A DNA stretch of 10,326 nt from Syntrophomonadaceae bacterium (GCA_003561835.1 PWVN01000260.1:1-10326); one strand, 5' to 3'; numbered from the stretch's first letter, positions 1 to 6,691 are shown. A program made the numbers and translations. The notes: generated by a model not told the origin, from the letters alone.

Positions 1-236
1 ACCTGCAGGTGGCCATCAGCGACGACGGCAGGAAGGTCAGTTCCAAAGACCGGGACTTGATTTTTGAACCCGGATTCACCACCAAGTTCAACGATAAGGG
101 CATCCCCTCCACGGGCATCGGCCTGGCCTATGTCAAGGGCCTCATGGAAGACCTGGGGGGGCGGGTTGCCTTCGAGCAAAAAGACGGGAGAAAGAAATTC
201 ATCCTCACCTTTCCCCGGGAGGAAATTGGAGGTTAA
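1..236 (+). CDS. Sensor histidine kinase, C-terminal ATPase part (GlnK/YcbA-like), 5'-truncated by window edge
   Basis: The reading frame enters from the left edge (first full codon at 3) and ends at TAA 234-236, so only about 77 C-terminal residues are visible. They form the end of a HATPase_c domain. A G1-like DDG is followed by an F-box-like segment, IFEPGFTTKF, and a clear G2 box, STGIGLAYVKGLMEDLGG. The F-box and G2 wording resembles the GlnK/YcbA and DcuS/CitA type of sensor kinases. The protein would autophosphorylate a histidine that lies off the window and pass the phosphate to the regulator that starts 6 nt after its stop. The G1 box lacks the second glycine usual in DxGxG (it reads DDGRK), which may be normal divergence. 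The signal sensed cannot be seen here; glutamine is only suggested by the partner's family. Confidence 0.85.
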   Translation, partial: LQVAISDDGRKVSSKDRDLIFEPGFTTKFNDKGIPSTGIGLAYVKGLMEDLGGRVAFEQKDGRKKFILTFPREEIGG

Positions 237-242
237 AGGACC

Positions 243-1199
243 ATGGACTACAGTTTTGTCATCATCGACGACGACGTGGCCTGCCGCAGGATGCTGGGCA
301 GGATCATCGAGAAGGAACACCTGGGAGAAGTGGTGGCGGAGTTTGCCGACGGCCGCGGGGACATCATCTCCAAGATCATGCACGAACTCCCGGATATCGT
401 CCTCATCGACCTCCTGATGCCGGGAGAAGACGGCATCGAGATCGCCAAGAAGCTGAAGGGGAGGGCCTTCCCGGGCAAAATCGTCATGATCTCCCAGGTG
501 GAGAACAAGGAAATGGTGGCCCAGGCCTATTCCGCCGGTATCGAATTCTACATCACCAAGCCCATCAACCGCATCGAGGTCCTCTCTGTCCTGGGGAAGG
601 TGATGGAGCGCATCGAGATGCAACAATCCTTCCTGAAGGTCCGCAGCTCCCTGGAGGCCCTGGATTCCATCACCCACATGGCCCGGGGCCTGGGGCCCTC
701 GGGGGGCACCTCTGACCCGCCTCCCCCGCAGAACAACGAGGACATCATCCGAGACAGGACCAAGGAAATCCTCTCGGACCTGGGGATTATCGGGGAACCG
801 GGCAGCCACGACCTGGTCCAGATCATGATCTTTTTGAGCACAGTCCCCGACACGGAGAAATACCTGGGGCAGTTCCGCCATTTGAAGGAGCTCTACTGGG
901 CGGTCCAGCGCAGATACCTGAAGGGAGACTACAAGGAATCCACGGATATCCGCACCATCGAACAGCGGATCCGCCGGGCCGTCAAGCATTCCATGGAAAA
1001 CCTGGCGGCCCTGGGGCTGGAGGATTACTACAACCCCTATTTCGAGCGCTACGGCTCCAAGTTCTTCGATTTCAACGAACTTCGCCAGAAGATGCGGGAA
1101 TTGAAGGAAGAGAAGAAGGAGGCCTCCAAGACCCGGGTCAACATCAAGCAGTTCATCAACGCCCTGTACATGGAGGTTATGTCGGGGAAGAAGGGGTAA
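243..1199 (+). CDS. glnL: Two-component response regulator with YcbB/GlnL-type output domain
   Basis: This 318-aa regulator has an N-terminal receiver domain (about residues 3-120). It carries the acidic patch D9-D10-D11, phosphoacceptor D56 in the stretch IVLIDLLMPGEDG, S84 and the conserved lysine K106 in ITKP. A Pro/Gly-rich linker follows (about 150-167), then a helical C-terminal region (about 170-310) that matches my memory of the YcbB domain of Bacillus GlnL, where GlnK-GlnL controls glutaminase and glutamine transporter genes. It has no typical HTH of the OmpR, NarL or LytTR type. The ATG at 243 is supported by GGAGG at 228-232 with a 10-nt spacer, and the gene lies 6 nt behind the kinase, so the two are cotranscribed. 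Target genes are not in the window. Family assignment is good; the glutamine link is by homology only. Confidence 0.85.
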   Translation: MDYSFVIIDDDVACRRMLGRIIEKEHLGEVVAEFADGRGDIISKIMHELPDIVLIDLLMPGEDGIEIAKKLKGRAFPGKIVMISQVENKEMVAQAYSAGIEFYITKPINRIEVLSVLGKVMERIEMQQSFLKVRSSLEALDSITHMARGLGPSGGTSDPPPPQNNEDIIRDRTKEILSDLGIIGEPGSHDLVQIMIFLSTVPDTEKYLGQFRHLKELYWAVQRRYLKGDYKESTDIRTIEQRIRRAVKHSMENLAALGLEDYYNPYFERYGSKFFDFNELRQKMRELKEEKKEASKTRVNIKQFINALYMEVMSGKKG

Positions 1200-1216
1200 C
1201 CCTTAACCCCGTTTTT
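1193..1216 (+). terminator. Possible intrinsic terminator of the response regulator gene
   Basis: At the end of the regulator gene, GGGGT (1193-1197) can pair with ACCCC (1206-1210), with a few further A-T pairs inside, and TTTTT follows at 1212-1216. The stem is short but G+C-rich and the T run is in the right place. It contains both convergent stop codons and reaches into the last codons of the opposite-strand flavoprotein gene. In the other direction no T run follows, so it would work only for plus-strand transcription. Confidence 0.4.
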
Positions 1217-1808
1217 CCCGCAGCTTCCGGGTGGCTTCCGCCACCTCCACCACCCGTTGGGCCAGGATTCCGGCCCTGGCAATGGCCGGGTCATCGCCCT
1301 CAACAGGGGCAGTGGCCAGGGCCCCGTGGTGGCCGGCATCCGCCTCCGCCAGGCCGTCGCCCACGATGGTCATGCCGTGGATCAGCATCATATCAAAGAG
1401 GGCCTTGGCCGTGGTCTCCTGACCGCCAAAGAGGGCCCCCCCGGCCGTAATCACGCCCCCGACGGTGTTGACCAAGGATTTTTTGCCCCTCAGGCCGCGG
1501 GTCTTATCCCAGAATCCTTTGAGCTGGGCGGAGACCGTCCCGAAGTAGACCGGGCTGCCGATAATCAGGCCATCGGCCCGGGCGAGGAGCTCGTAGGCCT
1601 CCTCCAAATCTGTCCCCTTGAAGCAGCGGCCGTCGCATACAGGCAGGCAGTGCCGGCAGAAAGGGGTTTCCTGCCGGGCCATGATACCCGTCACAAATAC
1701 TTCCTCCGTCTGGCAGCCCAGCCCCCCGGCCTGCTTAAGCCCTGCCCGAATAAGGGAAGCGGTGCTCCCTTCCTCCCGGGGGCTGCCGTTGATTCCGAGA
1801 ATCAGCAT
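1203..1808 (-). CDS. Flavodoxin-family / iron-sulfur flavoprotein-like NAD(P)H-dependent oxidoreductase
   Basis: The 201-aa protein has a flavodoxin fold of the NADPH-dependent FMN reductase / Isf type. The N-terminal LILGINGSPREEGST (residues 2-16) is the FMN phosphate loop, and the LIIGSPVYFGTVSAQLKGFWD stretch (81-101) is the second flavin-contact loop of this family. Between them lies a four-cysteine cluster, C51, C54, C58 and C62 (CX2CX3CX3C), in the place where archaeal and clostridial iron-sulfur flavoproteins carry a compact [4Fe-4S] motif. It probably transfers electrons from NAD(P)H or ferredoxin in the cytoplasm; the substrate is unknown. The ATG at 1808 has a GGGAGAGG ribosome site (1816-1823) and lies 19 nt after the stop of the LiaF-like gene, so the two may form an operon. 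Its 3' end is 3 nt from the convergent regulator gene. Confidence 0.85.
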   Translation of the reverse strand: MLILGINGSPREEGSTASLIRAGLKQAGGLGCQTEEVFVTGIMARQETPFCRHCLPVCDGRCFKGTDLEEAYELLARADGLIIGSPVYFGTVSAQLKGFWDKTRGLRGKKSLVNTVGGVITAGGALFGGQETTAKALFDMMLIHGMTIVGDGLAEADAGHHGALATAPVEGDDPAIARAGILAQRVVEVAEATRKLREKRG

Positions 1809-1827
1809 GTTTTATCCTCTCCCTTTT

Positions 1828-2574
1828 CTACACTTTTTTTACCGTGACGCCGCCCATGATGGCCGTGGCCCGGATCACCACCACCCGTTCCGGGTTGTCC
1901 TTAAGGCCAACCTCCCCTCGCTTGGTGGCGATGATGCCGCCGGCTTCCTCTTTCAGGAACTCCAGCCCCCCCAGGACGGCATTCCCTTCCATGATCACCC
2001 CGATGTCCCCGGGCACATAGATGTCGATGCCCCCCATGATAGCGGTGCAGTCCAGGACCGTCTGCCCTGCCGGGATGCGGGCCCTGCCGAGATCCAGCTT
2101 CACCCCGCCCATGAAGGCCAAGTAGGACTCATTTTTCAAGTCCCACTCCATCCTTCCCTTGTTCACCTCGCCCATAACGGCCCAGTTGGCTTTCTCCGAG
2201 GACCGGGGGAAGGGCCTGCCGCGAAAAAGGCTGATGCCGATGAGGATGATGATGGCGGGCCAGAAGAGGCGCCAGAAAAGGCTGAAATCCACCTGGAACC
2301 AGTCCAGGTTCCGGCCCAGGTAGGCGCCGCTGATGAAGATGACCACCAGCCCCGTCAGGAACTGACCCGAGGAGAAGTAGGATCTCATGTCCCCACCCCT
2401 CTCCCTCCCCAGAGATTCCAGGACGATGCCCAGCCCCCAGAGCAGGGGGAACACGGGCCAGTAGGTCCTAAGGTTCAATTCCACTCCCTCGATGTTCAGG
2501 TTGTTCACCAGGAGGGTTACCCCCAGGAGAATGAGAAAGATGCTGACAAGCACCCGTCCGCGGAAAATATTCAT
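1828..2574 (-). CDS. LiaF-like membrane protein (cell-wall stress response family)
   Basis: The 248-aa protein has four predicted membrane segments (about residues 8-25, 38-54, 71-87 and 97-117), a short charged linker, and a soluble C-terminal domain rich in beta strands. This matches the LiaF / 'cell wall-active antibiotics response' architecture. The C-terminal domain has spaced repeats of the type A-x-M-G-G-hydrophobic: AVMGEV (132), AFMGGV (153), AIMGGI (178), AVLGGL (199) and AIMGGV (238), as expected for a beta-solenoid or toastrack-like fold. In Bacillus, LiaF inhibits the LiaS kinase at the membrane; no liaR or liaS lies next to this gene, so its role here is open. ATG at 2574 is preceded by GGGGAGGAAG. 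The flavoprotein gene follows after 19 nt. Family assignment is good; function is inferred. Confidence 0.8.
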   Translation of the reverse strand: MNIFRGRVLVSIFLILLGVTLLVNNLNIEGVELNLRTYWPVFPLLWGLGIVLESLGRERGGDMRSYFSSGQFLTGLVVIFISGAYLGRNLDWFQVDFSLFWRLFWPAIIILIGISLFRGRPFPRSSEKANWAVMGEVNKGRMEWDLKNESYLAFMGGVKLDLGRARIPAGQTVLDCTAIMGGIDIYVPGDIGVIMEGNAVLGGLEFLKEEAGGIIATKRGEVGLKDNPERVVVIRATAIMGGVTVKKV

Positions 2575-2606
2575 GATACTTCCTCCCCTATTTCGGTATC
2601 TATACC

Positions 2607-2680
2607 CCAGGGCGGCGGCTGTCCCGGGAACCCAGCTGCCCCGGGGGGTTCAATGCCTTCCGGGACCCTGGCTGCCCTGG
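2607..2680 (-). repeat. Imperfect inverted repeat upstream of the LiaF-like gene
   Basis: Arms at about 2607-2629 and 2658-2680 are imperfect reverse complements. One runs from CCAGGG to CCCGGGA; the other runs from TCCGGGAC to GCTGCCCTGG. The loop of about 28 nt is itself GC-rich. The repeat lies between the stop of the molybdopterin gene and the start of the LiaF-like gene on the same strand. No T run follows on either strand, so a plain intrinsic terminator is unlikely. A structured leader is possible. Confidence 0.35.
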
Positions 2681-2693
2681 AGCCTTCCCCGTT

Positions 2694-2723
2694 ATTTTAA
2701 CCTTTATGGGGCCGCCTTGTACA
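2694..2723 (-). promoter_or_regulatory. Candidate sigma-A-type promoter for the LiaF-like gene
   Basis: Reading the minus strand, TGTACA (2718-2723) and TAAAAT (2694-2699) are separated by 18 nt. The -10 box matches TATAAT at five of six positions and the -35 box matches TTGACA at four of six. This AT-rich spot stands out in GC-rich surroundings just after the molybdopterin gene stop. If it is real, the transcript has a leader of roughly 110 nt containing the inverted repeat at 2607-2680. Confidence 0.3.
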
Positions 2724-2729
2724 GAAATG

Positions 2730-4700
2730 TCAGGATAATTTTACCTCTGTCCTATTTGTATTCCCTTCCTTTCCCTGCCGGCCTTCAACCTTTTCCAGCC
2801 GGACCCGGGTGTCGTTCACCGTCATCCCCCCCGCCCCCGTCACCGAGTCCAAAGTGAGGAGGTTCACCCCCTGGCCTTCGCACACCCAGCCCCCGGAGCT
2901 GGCGTAGACGGACCCCGGCAGCAGGGTCGGGTCCAGCCGGGCCGCGGCGCTGAGGCTCCCCCGGGGTGAGGACACCCGCAGTTCGTCCCCCTCCCGGACC
3001 CCCAGGCCGGCGGCATCGGAAGCGGACAGGAAGAGGAGGGGCAGTCCTGCCTGGGGCCGGGGAAGCTTCTGGGAATGGGTCTGGTGGCGGGGCTTGGGGG
3101 TTAAAAGGTTGTATTCCCCGGCGGCCGGCTCCCGGCCCGGGGAAGGCAGAGTTGTGATGACGTTGAACCCGTAGGGGTCAAGAGACGGGATGTCGGGCAG
3201 CAGGGGGTTTTTTACCCACCCTTTTTTCAGCATCTCCCAGGTGATGCCCCGGGAGTGGAGGGGGCCGAGGAAGCGGTCAAGCCACTCGGCGGGGGTTCCC
3301 GCCATCTCCCTCTCCAGACCCAGGAGGCGGGCGGTCTTCTGGAAGACCTCCAGGTCCGAGGGGAGTTCCGTATCCAGGGCCGGGTTGACGGGGCTCAAAT
3401 AGTTGTGGCCCCAGGAGCCCAGGAGGTCCTCCCTCTCCAGGAAGCTGCTGACGGGAAAGACCAGGTCTGCCTGCCGGGCCGTATCCGTCAGGAAGAGCTC
3501 GTTGACGATGACGAAATCCAGGGCGGCGAAGGCCTGCCTGAGCAGGGAGCTGTTGGGGACCTGGGCCAGGGGGTTCCCCCCCACCACCCAGGCCAGCTTC
3601 AGGGGGGGGTCTGTCAGGGCCGGCATCTCCCGGGCCAGGTTCGGCTCGTAGAGGTACCGCTCTCCCCGGGGGTCCCCCGTCAGGGTCTGGTCCAGGTGCT
3701 GCCAACCGGGGAAAGAGAGGTTCACCCCGCCGCCCGGCTGCCCCAGGGTCCCCAGAAGGGCCCCCAGGGCGTTGATCAGGCGCACCGTTTCCACCCCCCA
3801 GGGCCAGTAGGTCATCCCCACCCCCAGGTAGATGGCGGCGGGGCGGCGAGCCACCAGGGAGGACGCCAGTTCCTCCAGGACGACCGGGGGGACCCCCGCC
3901 CGAGCCAGCAGCTCCTGCCGGCTCTGGGATTTGACCAGGGCCAAAAACCCCTCCCGGCCCCGGGGGTTGTTTTTCAGAAAGTCGGGGTCCGCCTCCCCCC
4001 GCTCCAGGACCTCCCGGGCCAGGAGGAGGGCCAAAGCCCAGTCCCCGCCGGGTTTTACGGCCACATGCAGGTCCGCCTGGCGGGCCGTCCGGCTGGCCCG
4101 GGGATCCACCGCCGCCAGGTAGGCCCCCTTCTTCCGGGCCTGGGCGGCCTGGTAGAAGAGGTGGGGTTGGGTATCGGCGGCGTTTCTTCCCCAAAAGAGG
4201 ATGGCCCTGCTCCGGGCCAGGTCCAGGGGGGAGTGGCCCAGGCGGCCCCGGCCGAAGTCCAGTTCCTGGCCTTTCACGGCATTGGCCAGGCAGAGCCCCC
4301 CTGCGTTCCGGGTGGCGCCCCCCAGAAGGTTGAAAAAGCGCCGGTCCAGGGTGTTGAGGACGGCCTGGTTTCCCGACAGGTGGTAGAGGAGCAGGGACCT
4401 GGAACCGTGCTTCGCCGCCGCCTTCTCCACCGCCCGGGCCGCCGCCTCATAGGCCTCTGCAAAGGATACGGGAACCAGGTCCCGGCCCCGGCGGAGCAGG
4501 GGGGTCTTAAGTCTGTGGCTGCTCTCCAGCATTCGGGGGTATTGGTACATTTTCGGGCAGAGAAAGCCCCGGGTTATGGGGTGGTCCCGGGCCCCCCGCA
4601 GGCGGACGACCCGGCCCTCCCGGACCTCGGCGATGATGCCGCAGGTATCGGGGCAGTCCCGGGGGCAGGTGGTGATGACCTCTTGTACCGATGCAGCCAT
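2730..4700 (-). CDS. Molybdopterin-dependent oxidoreductase, DMSO reductase superfamily (YoaE-like)
   Basis: The 656-aa protein begins with a [4Fe-4S] motif, C12-X3-C16-X3-C20-X27-C48 (CPRDCPDTC ... GFLCPK). Molybdopterin oxidoreductase signatures follow: GGLC at 134-137, with C137 a possible molybdenum ligand; WVVGGNPLAQVPN at 371-383; and TARQADLVFPVSSFLERED at 407-425. A C-terminal molydopterin-dinucleotide binding domain spans about 528-640 and ends with GVNLLTLDS...NDTRVRLEK. There is no twin-arginine signal, so it should be cytoplasmic. The first motif resembles the B. subtilis YoaE/YyaE group, whose substrates are unknown; formate dehydrogenase or thiosulfate/polysulfide reductase activity cannot be decided from sequence. 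No iron-sulfur or membrane partner subunit is adjacent. The ATG at 4700 has AAAGGAGG (4710-4717) with a 9-nt spacer. The tail after residue 640 is Lys/Asn-rich and looks unconserved. Confidence 0.88.
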   Translation of the reverse strand: MAASVQEVITTCPRDCPDTCGIIAEVREGRVVRLRGARDHPITRGFLCPKMYQYPRMLESSHRLKTPLLRRGRDLVPVSFAEAYEAAARAVEKAAAKHGSRSLLLYHLSGNQAVLNTLDRRFFNLLGGATRNAGGLCLANAVKGQELDFGRGRLGHSPLDLARSRAILFWGRNAADTQPHLFYQAAQARKKGAYLAAVDPRASRTARQADLHVAVKPGGDWALALLLAREVLERGEADPDFLKNNPRGREGFLALVKSQSRQELLARAGVPPVVLEELASSLVARRPAAIYLGVGMTYWPWGVETVRLINALGALLGTLGQPGGGVNLSFPGWQHLDQTLTGDPRGERYLYEPNLAREMPALTDPPLKLAWVVGGNPLAQVPNSSLLRQAFAALDFVIVNELFLTDTARQADLVFPVSSFLEREDLLGSWGHNYLSPVNPALDTELPSDLEVFQKTARLLGLEREMAGTPAEWLDRFLGPLHSRGITWEMLKKGWVKNPLLPDIPSLDPYGFNVITTLPSPGREPAAGEYNLLTPKPRHQTHSQKLPRPQAGLPLLFLSASDAAGLGVREGDELRVSSPRGSLSAAARLDPTLLPGSVYASSGGWVCEGQGVNLLTLDSVTGAGGMTVNDTRVRLEKVEGRQGKEGNTNRTEVKLS

Positions 4701-5024
4701 GCTGAAAAACCTCCTTTGCCGCAGGCATGACCATCTATTTCTACCTTTTTACTGTTCTACGACAGGGGGCCATTCTCCTGCGGGAGCAAGAACAACTCCC
4801 CGGCCCCGGCAGGCATCCCGCCGAAAGGCCCGGGGCGGCAGGCCAAGGCAGCAGGAACACCGGCAACAGGCTTCGCAGGCCTCGATGGTCCTGATGGCTT
4901 CGACGGGTAACGGGGCCGACAGGCCCGGCAGCAGGCCCCGGGCGGCAGCGCGGCAGGTACAGGGGACTTTTCATTCCGGTCCTTATATGGTACCCTTAGG
5001 AAAAAGGAGAGGGGAGGCGGCGCT
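4701..5024. other. Divergent intergenic region between the molybdopterin oxidoreductase gene and pfk
   Basis: These 324 bases separate two divergently transcribed genes and must hold both promoters. No convincing -35/-10 pair was found. TATATG at 4984-4989 could be a -10 box for pfk, but no matching -35 precedes it. The middle is very GC-rich and full of short CGG/GCC repeats. One minus-strand frame (4749-4970) stays open and is Cys-rich, but it has no ATG, GTG or TTG start; it is discussed in the findings. I see no RNA gene and no riboswitch I can name. Confidence 0.6.
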
Positions 5025-6140
5025 TTGGGCAGCATCCAGCGCATCGGCATTCTTACGGGGGGCGGGGACTGTCCCGGGCTGAACGGGGTCATCCGGGCCG
5101 TGACCAAAACGGCCCAGCACCGCTACGGCATGGAAGTGGTGGGCATCCGAAACGGGTTCGGCGGCCTGGTGAGAAAGGAGTGGGGCCTGCTGGAGGACCA
5201 CCACGTGTCGGGGATCCTGCACCGGGGCGGCACCATTCTGGGGACCACCAACCGGGACAACCCCTTCCGCTTTCCCGTGACGGGGGAGCAGGGCCCGGCC
5301 CGGTATGAGGACCTGTCGGGGGAGGCGGTGGCCAACCTGGAGGCCATGGGGGCGGAGGCCCTGGTGGTGGTGGGCGGGGACGGCAGCCTGTCCATCGCCC
5401 TGGAGTTTTTCCGCATGGGGGTCCCGGTGGTGGGGATCCCCAAGACCATCGACAACGACCTGATGGCCACCGATGTCACCTTCGGCTACGACACGGCCCT
5501 CCACACGGCCACCGATGCCATCGACAAGCTCCACACCACGGCCGAATCCCACCACCGGGCCATGCTGCTGGAGGTCATGGGCAGAAACTCGGGCTGGATC
5601 GCCCTGGAGGCAGGGCTGGCCGGGGGCGCCGATGTGGTATTGATCCCCGAGATCCCCTTTACCTACGAAAACATCTTGGAGAAGATCCACCAGCGCCGCT
5701 CCCGGGGGAAGAAATTCAGCATCATCGTGGTGGCGGAAGGGGCCAGGAACCCCCGGGGGGAGCAGGTCTACCGGCAGCGGGGCAGCCGGCGCCGCCTGGG
5801 GGGCATCGGGGAAGAGGTGGCGACTGAAATCGAGGAGCGCTCCGCCATGGAGGCCCGGGTCACCGTCCTGGGCCACCTGCAAAGGGGAGGCACCCCTTCG
5901 CCCTTCGACCGCATCCTGGCCACCCGCTTCGGGGTGAAGGCGGTGGAGATGGTCATGGCCGGGGAATTCGGCCGCATGTCCTGCCTGAAAACCCCCTTCA
6001 TCCGGTCGGTGCCCCTGGAGGAAGCAGTGGCGCAGCAAAAAAAAGTCCCCCCCGGGGGGGAACTGGTCCGCTTCGCCCGTTCCGTGGGCACCGCCTTCGG
6101 GGATGGGAAAGAAGCTCCCTGGAATGAGGGAGCTGTCTAG
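5025..6140 (+). CDS. pfkA: 6-phosphofructokinase (PFKA family, mixed ATP/PPi-type signature)
   Basis: This enzyme phosphorylates fructose 6-phosphate to fructose 1,6-bisphosphate in glycolysis. The 371 aa show all PFKA landmarks: the N-terminal TGGGDCPGLN (11-20), GGDGS (117-121), PKTIDND (139-145) with the catalytic base at D143, MGRNSG (185-190), AEGA (237-240) and GHLQRGG (283-289). E. coli numbering is offset by 16 over the first half. Gly120 equals E. coli G104, a residue linked to ATP use. Lys140 equals position 124, where lysine is typical of PPi-dependent enzymes and of some actinobacterial ATP enzymes. I favour ATP, but the phosphoryl donor is not certain. The start is TTG at 5025, chosen because GGGGAGG (5011-5017) lies 7 nt before it and no better start fits the conserved N-terminus. 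The gene stands alone. It ends in a stop codon that overlaps the opposite gene's stop. Confidence 0.93.
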   Translation: MGSIQRIGILTGGGDCPGLNGVIRAVTKTAQHRYGMEVVGIRNGFGGLVRKEWGLLEDHHVSGILHRGGTILGTTNRDNPFRFPVTGEQGPARYEDLSGEAVANLEAMGAEALVVVGGDGSLSIALEFFRMGVPVVGIPKTIDNDLMATDVTFGYDTALHTATDAIDKLHTTAESHHRAMLLEVMGRNSGWIALEAGLAGGADVVLIPEIPFTYENILEKIHQRRSRGKKFSIIVVAEGARNPRGEQVYRQRGSRRRLGGIGEEVATEIEERSAMEARVTVLGHLQRGGTPSPFDRILATRFGVKAVEMVMAGEFGRMSCLKTPFIRSVPLEEAVAQQKKVPPGGELVRFARSVGTAFGDGKEAPWNEGAV

Positions 6141-6691
6141 ACTCCCACCCCTTCCTTGATACTTTCGGCCCCGGCCTTTAGGGCCTCCTGGTTCAGGGGC
6201 AGCAGGTGATGATGCCGTTCGGGCAGGACCATCCGCATGGCTTCCATGATGCTCTCGAAGGAGAGGACCGGCTCCAGTTCCGCCAGGGCCCCCAGCATGA
6301 CGATGTTGGCCACCCGGCTGTTCCCCAGCCGGTCCGCCAGATCGTTGGCGGGGATGCCGAAGGACCGCACATCGCGGCGCCGGGGTTCTCCCGTCACCAT
6401 GGACGTGTTCATGAGGAGGAGCCCGCCTTCCCGCAGGGAGGGTTCGAATTTCTCCAGGGACGGGCCGTTGAAGGCCAGCAGGGCATCGGCCTTTTCCACC
6501 AGGGGGGAGCTGATTTCCCCCTCGGAGATGATCACGCTGCAGTTGGCGGTGCCGCCCCTCATTTCGGCCCCGTAGGAGGGGATCCAGGCCACGTGTTTCC
6601 CGGAAAACATGCCGGCATAGGCCAGGATCTGGCCCACCAGGAGAACCCCCTGGCCGCCGAAACCCGATACAATCACTCTAAAGGCTTCCAT
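6137..6691 (-). CDS. korC: 2-oxoacid:ferredoxin oxidoreductase gamma subunit (VOR/KOR type)
   Basis: The 184-aa protein is the pyruvate/ketoisovalerate oxidoreductase catalytic-gamma domain. It opens with FRVIVSGFGGQGVLLVGQIL, and PSYGAEMRGGTANCSVIIS (residues 38-56) is the classical family signature. It assembles with the alpha and beta subunits and the ferredoxin subunit encoded upstream into a cytoplasmic complex. A GTG at 6700 is in frame, but it overlaps the GGGAGG at 6700-6705. That ribosome site is correctly spaced (8 nt) for the ATG at 6691, so I place the start there. The start overlaps the end of the beta gene by 14 nt, which implies translational coupling. It is the last gene of the operon; its stop interlocks with the pfk stop in the palindrome GTCTAGAC (6135-6142). 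Confidence 0.92.
   Translation of the reverse strand: MEAFRVIVSGFGGQGVLLVGQILAYAGMFSGKHVAWIPSYGAEMRGGTANCSVIISEGEISSPLVEKADALLAFNGPSLEKFEPSLREGGLLLMNTSMVTGEPRRRDVRSFGIPANDLADRLGNSRVANIVMLGALAELEPVLSFESIMEAMRMVLPERHHHLLPLNQEALKAGAESIKEGVGV

Noticed and set aside
1618..2700. A 360-codon plus-strand frame opposite the flavoprotein and LiaF-like genes
   Set aside because: His/Pro/Asp-rich composition, no motif, no ribosome site, and real genes on the other strand.
3277..4194. A 305-codon minus-strand frame inside the molybdopterin gene
   Set aside because: The product is almost only Gly, Pro and Arg, as expected of a shifted frame of a GC-rich gene.
3255..4730. A 491-codon plus-strand open frame opposite the molybdopterin oxidoreductase gene
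   Set aside because: Its protein is Gly/Pro/Gln/Val-rich low-complexity sequence with no domain, and the opposite strand carries all conserved motifs of a known family. Long antisense frames are common in GC-rich genes.
4720..4980. A molybdenum cofactor riboswitch upstream of the molybdopterin gene
   Set aside because: The region is GC-rich and can fold, but I could not place the conserved Moco RNA elements, and it is not on a cofactor synthesis or transport gene.
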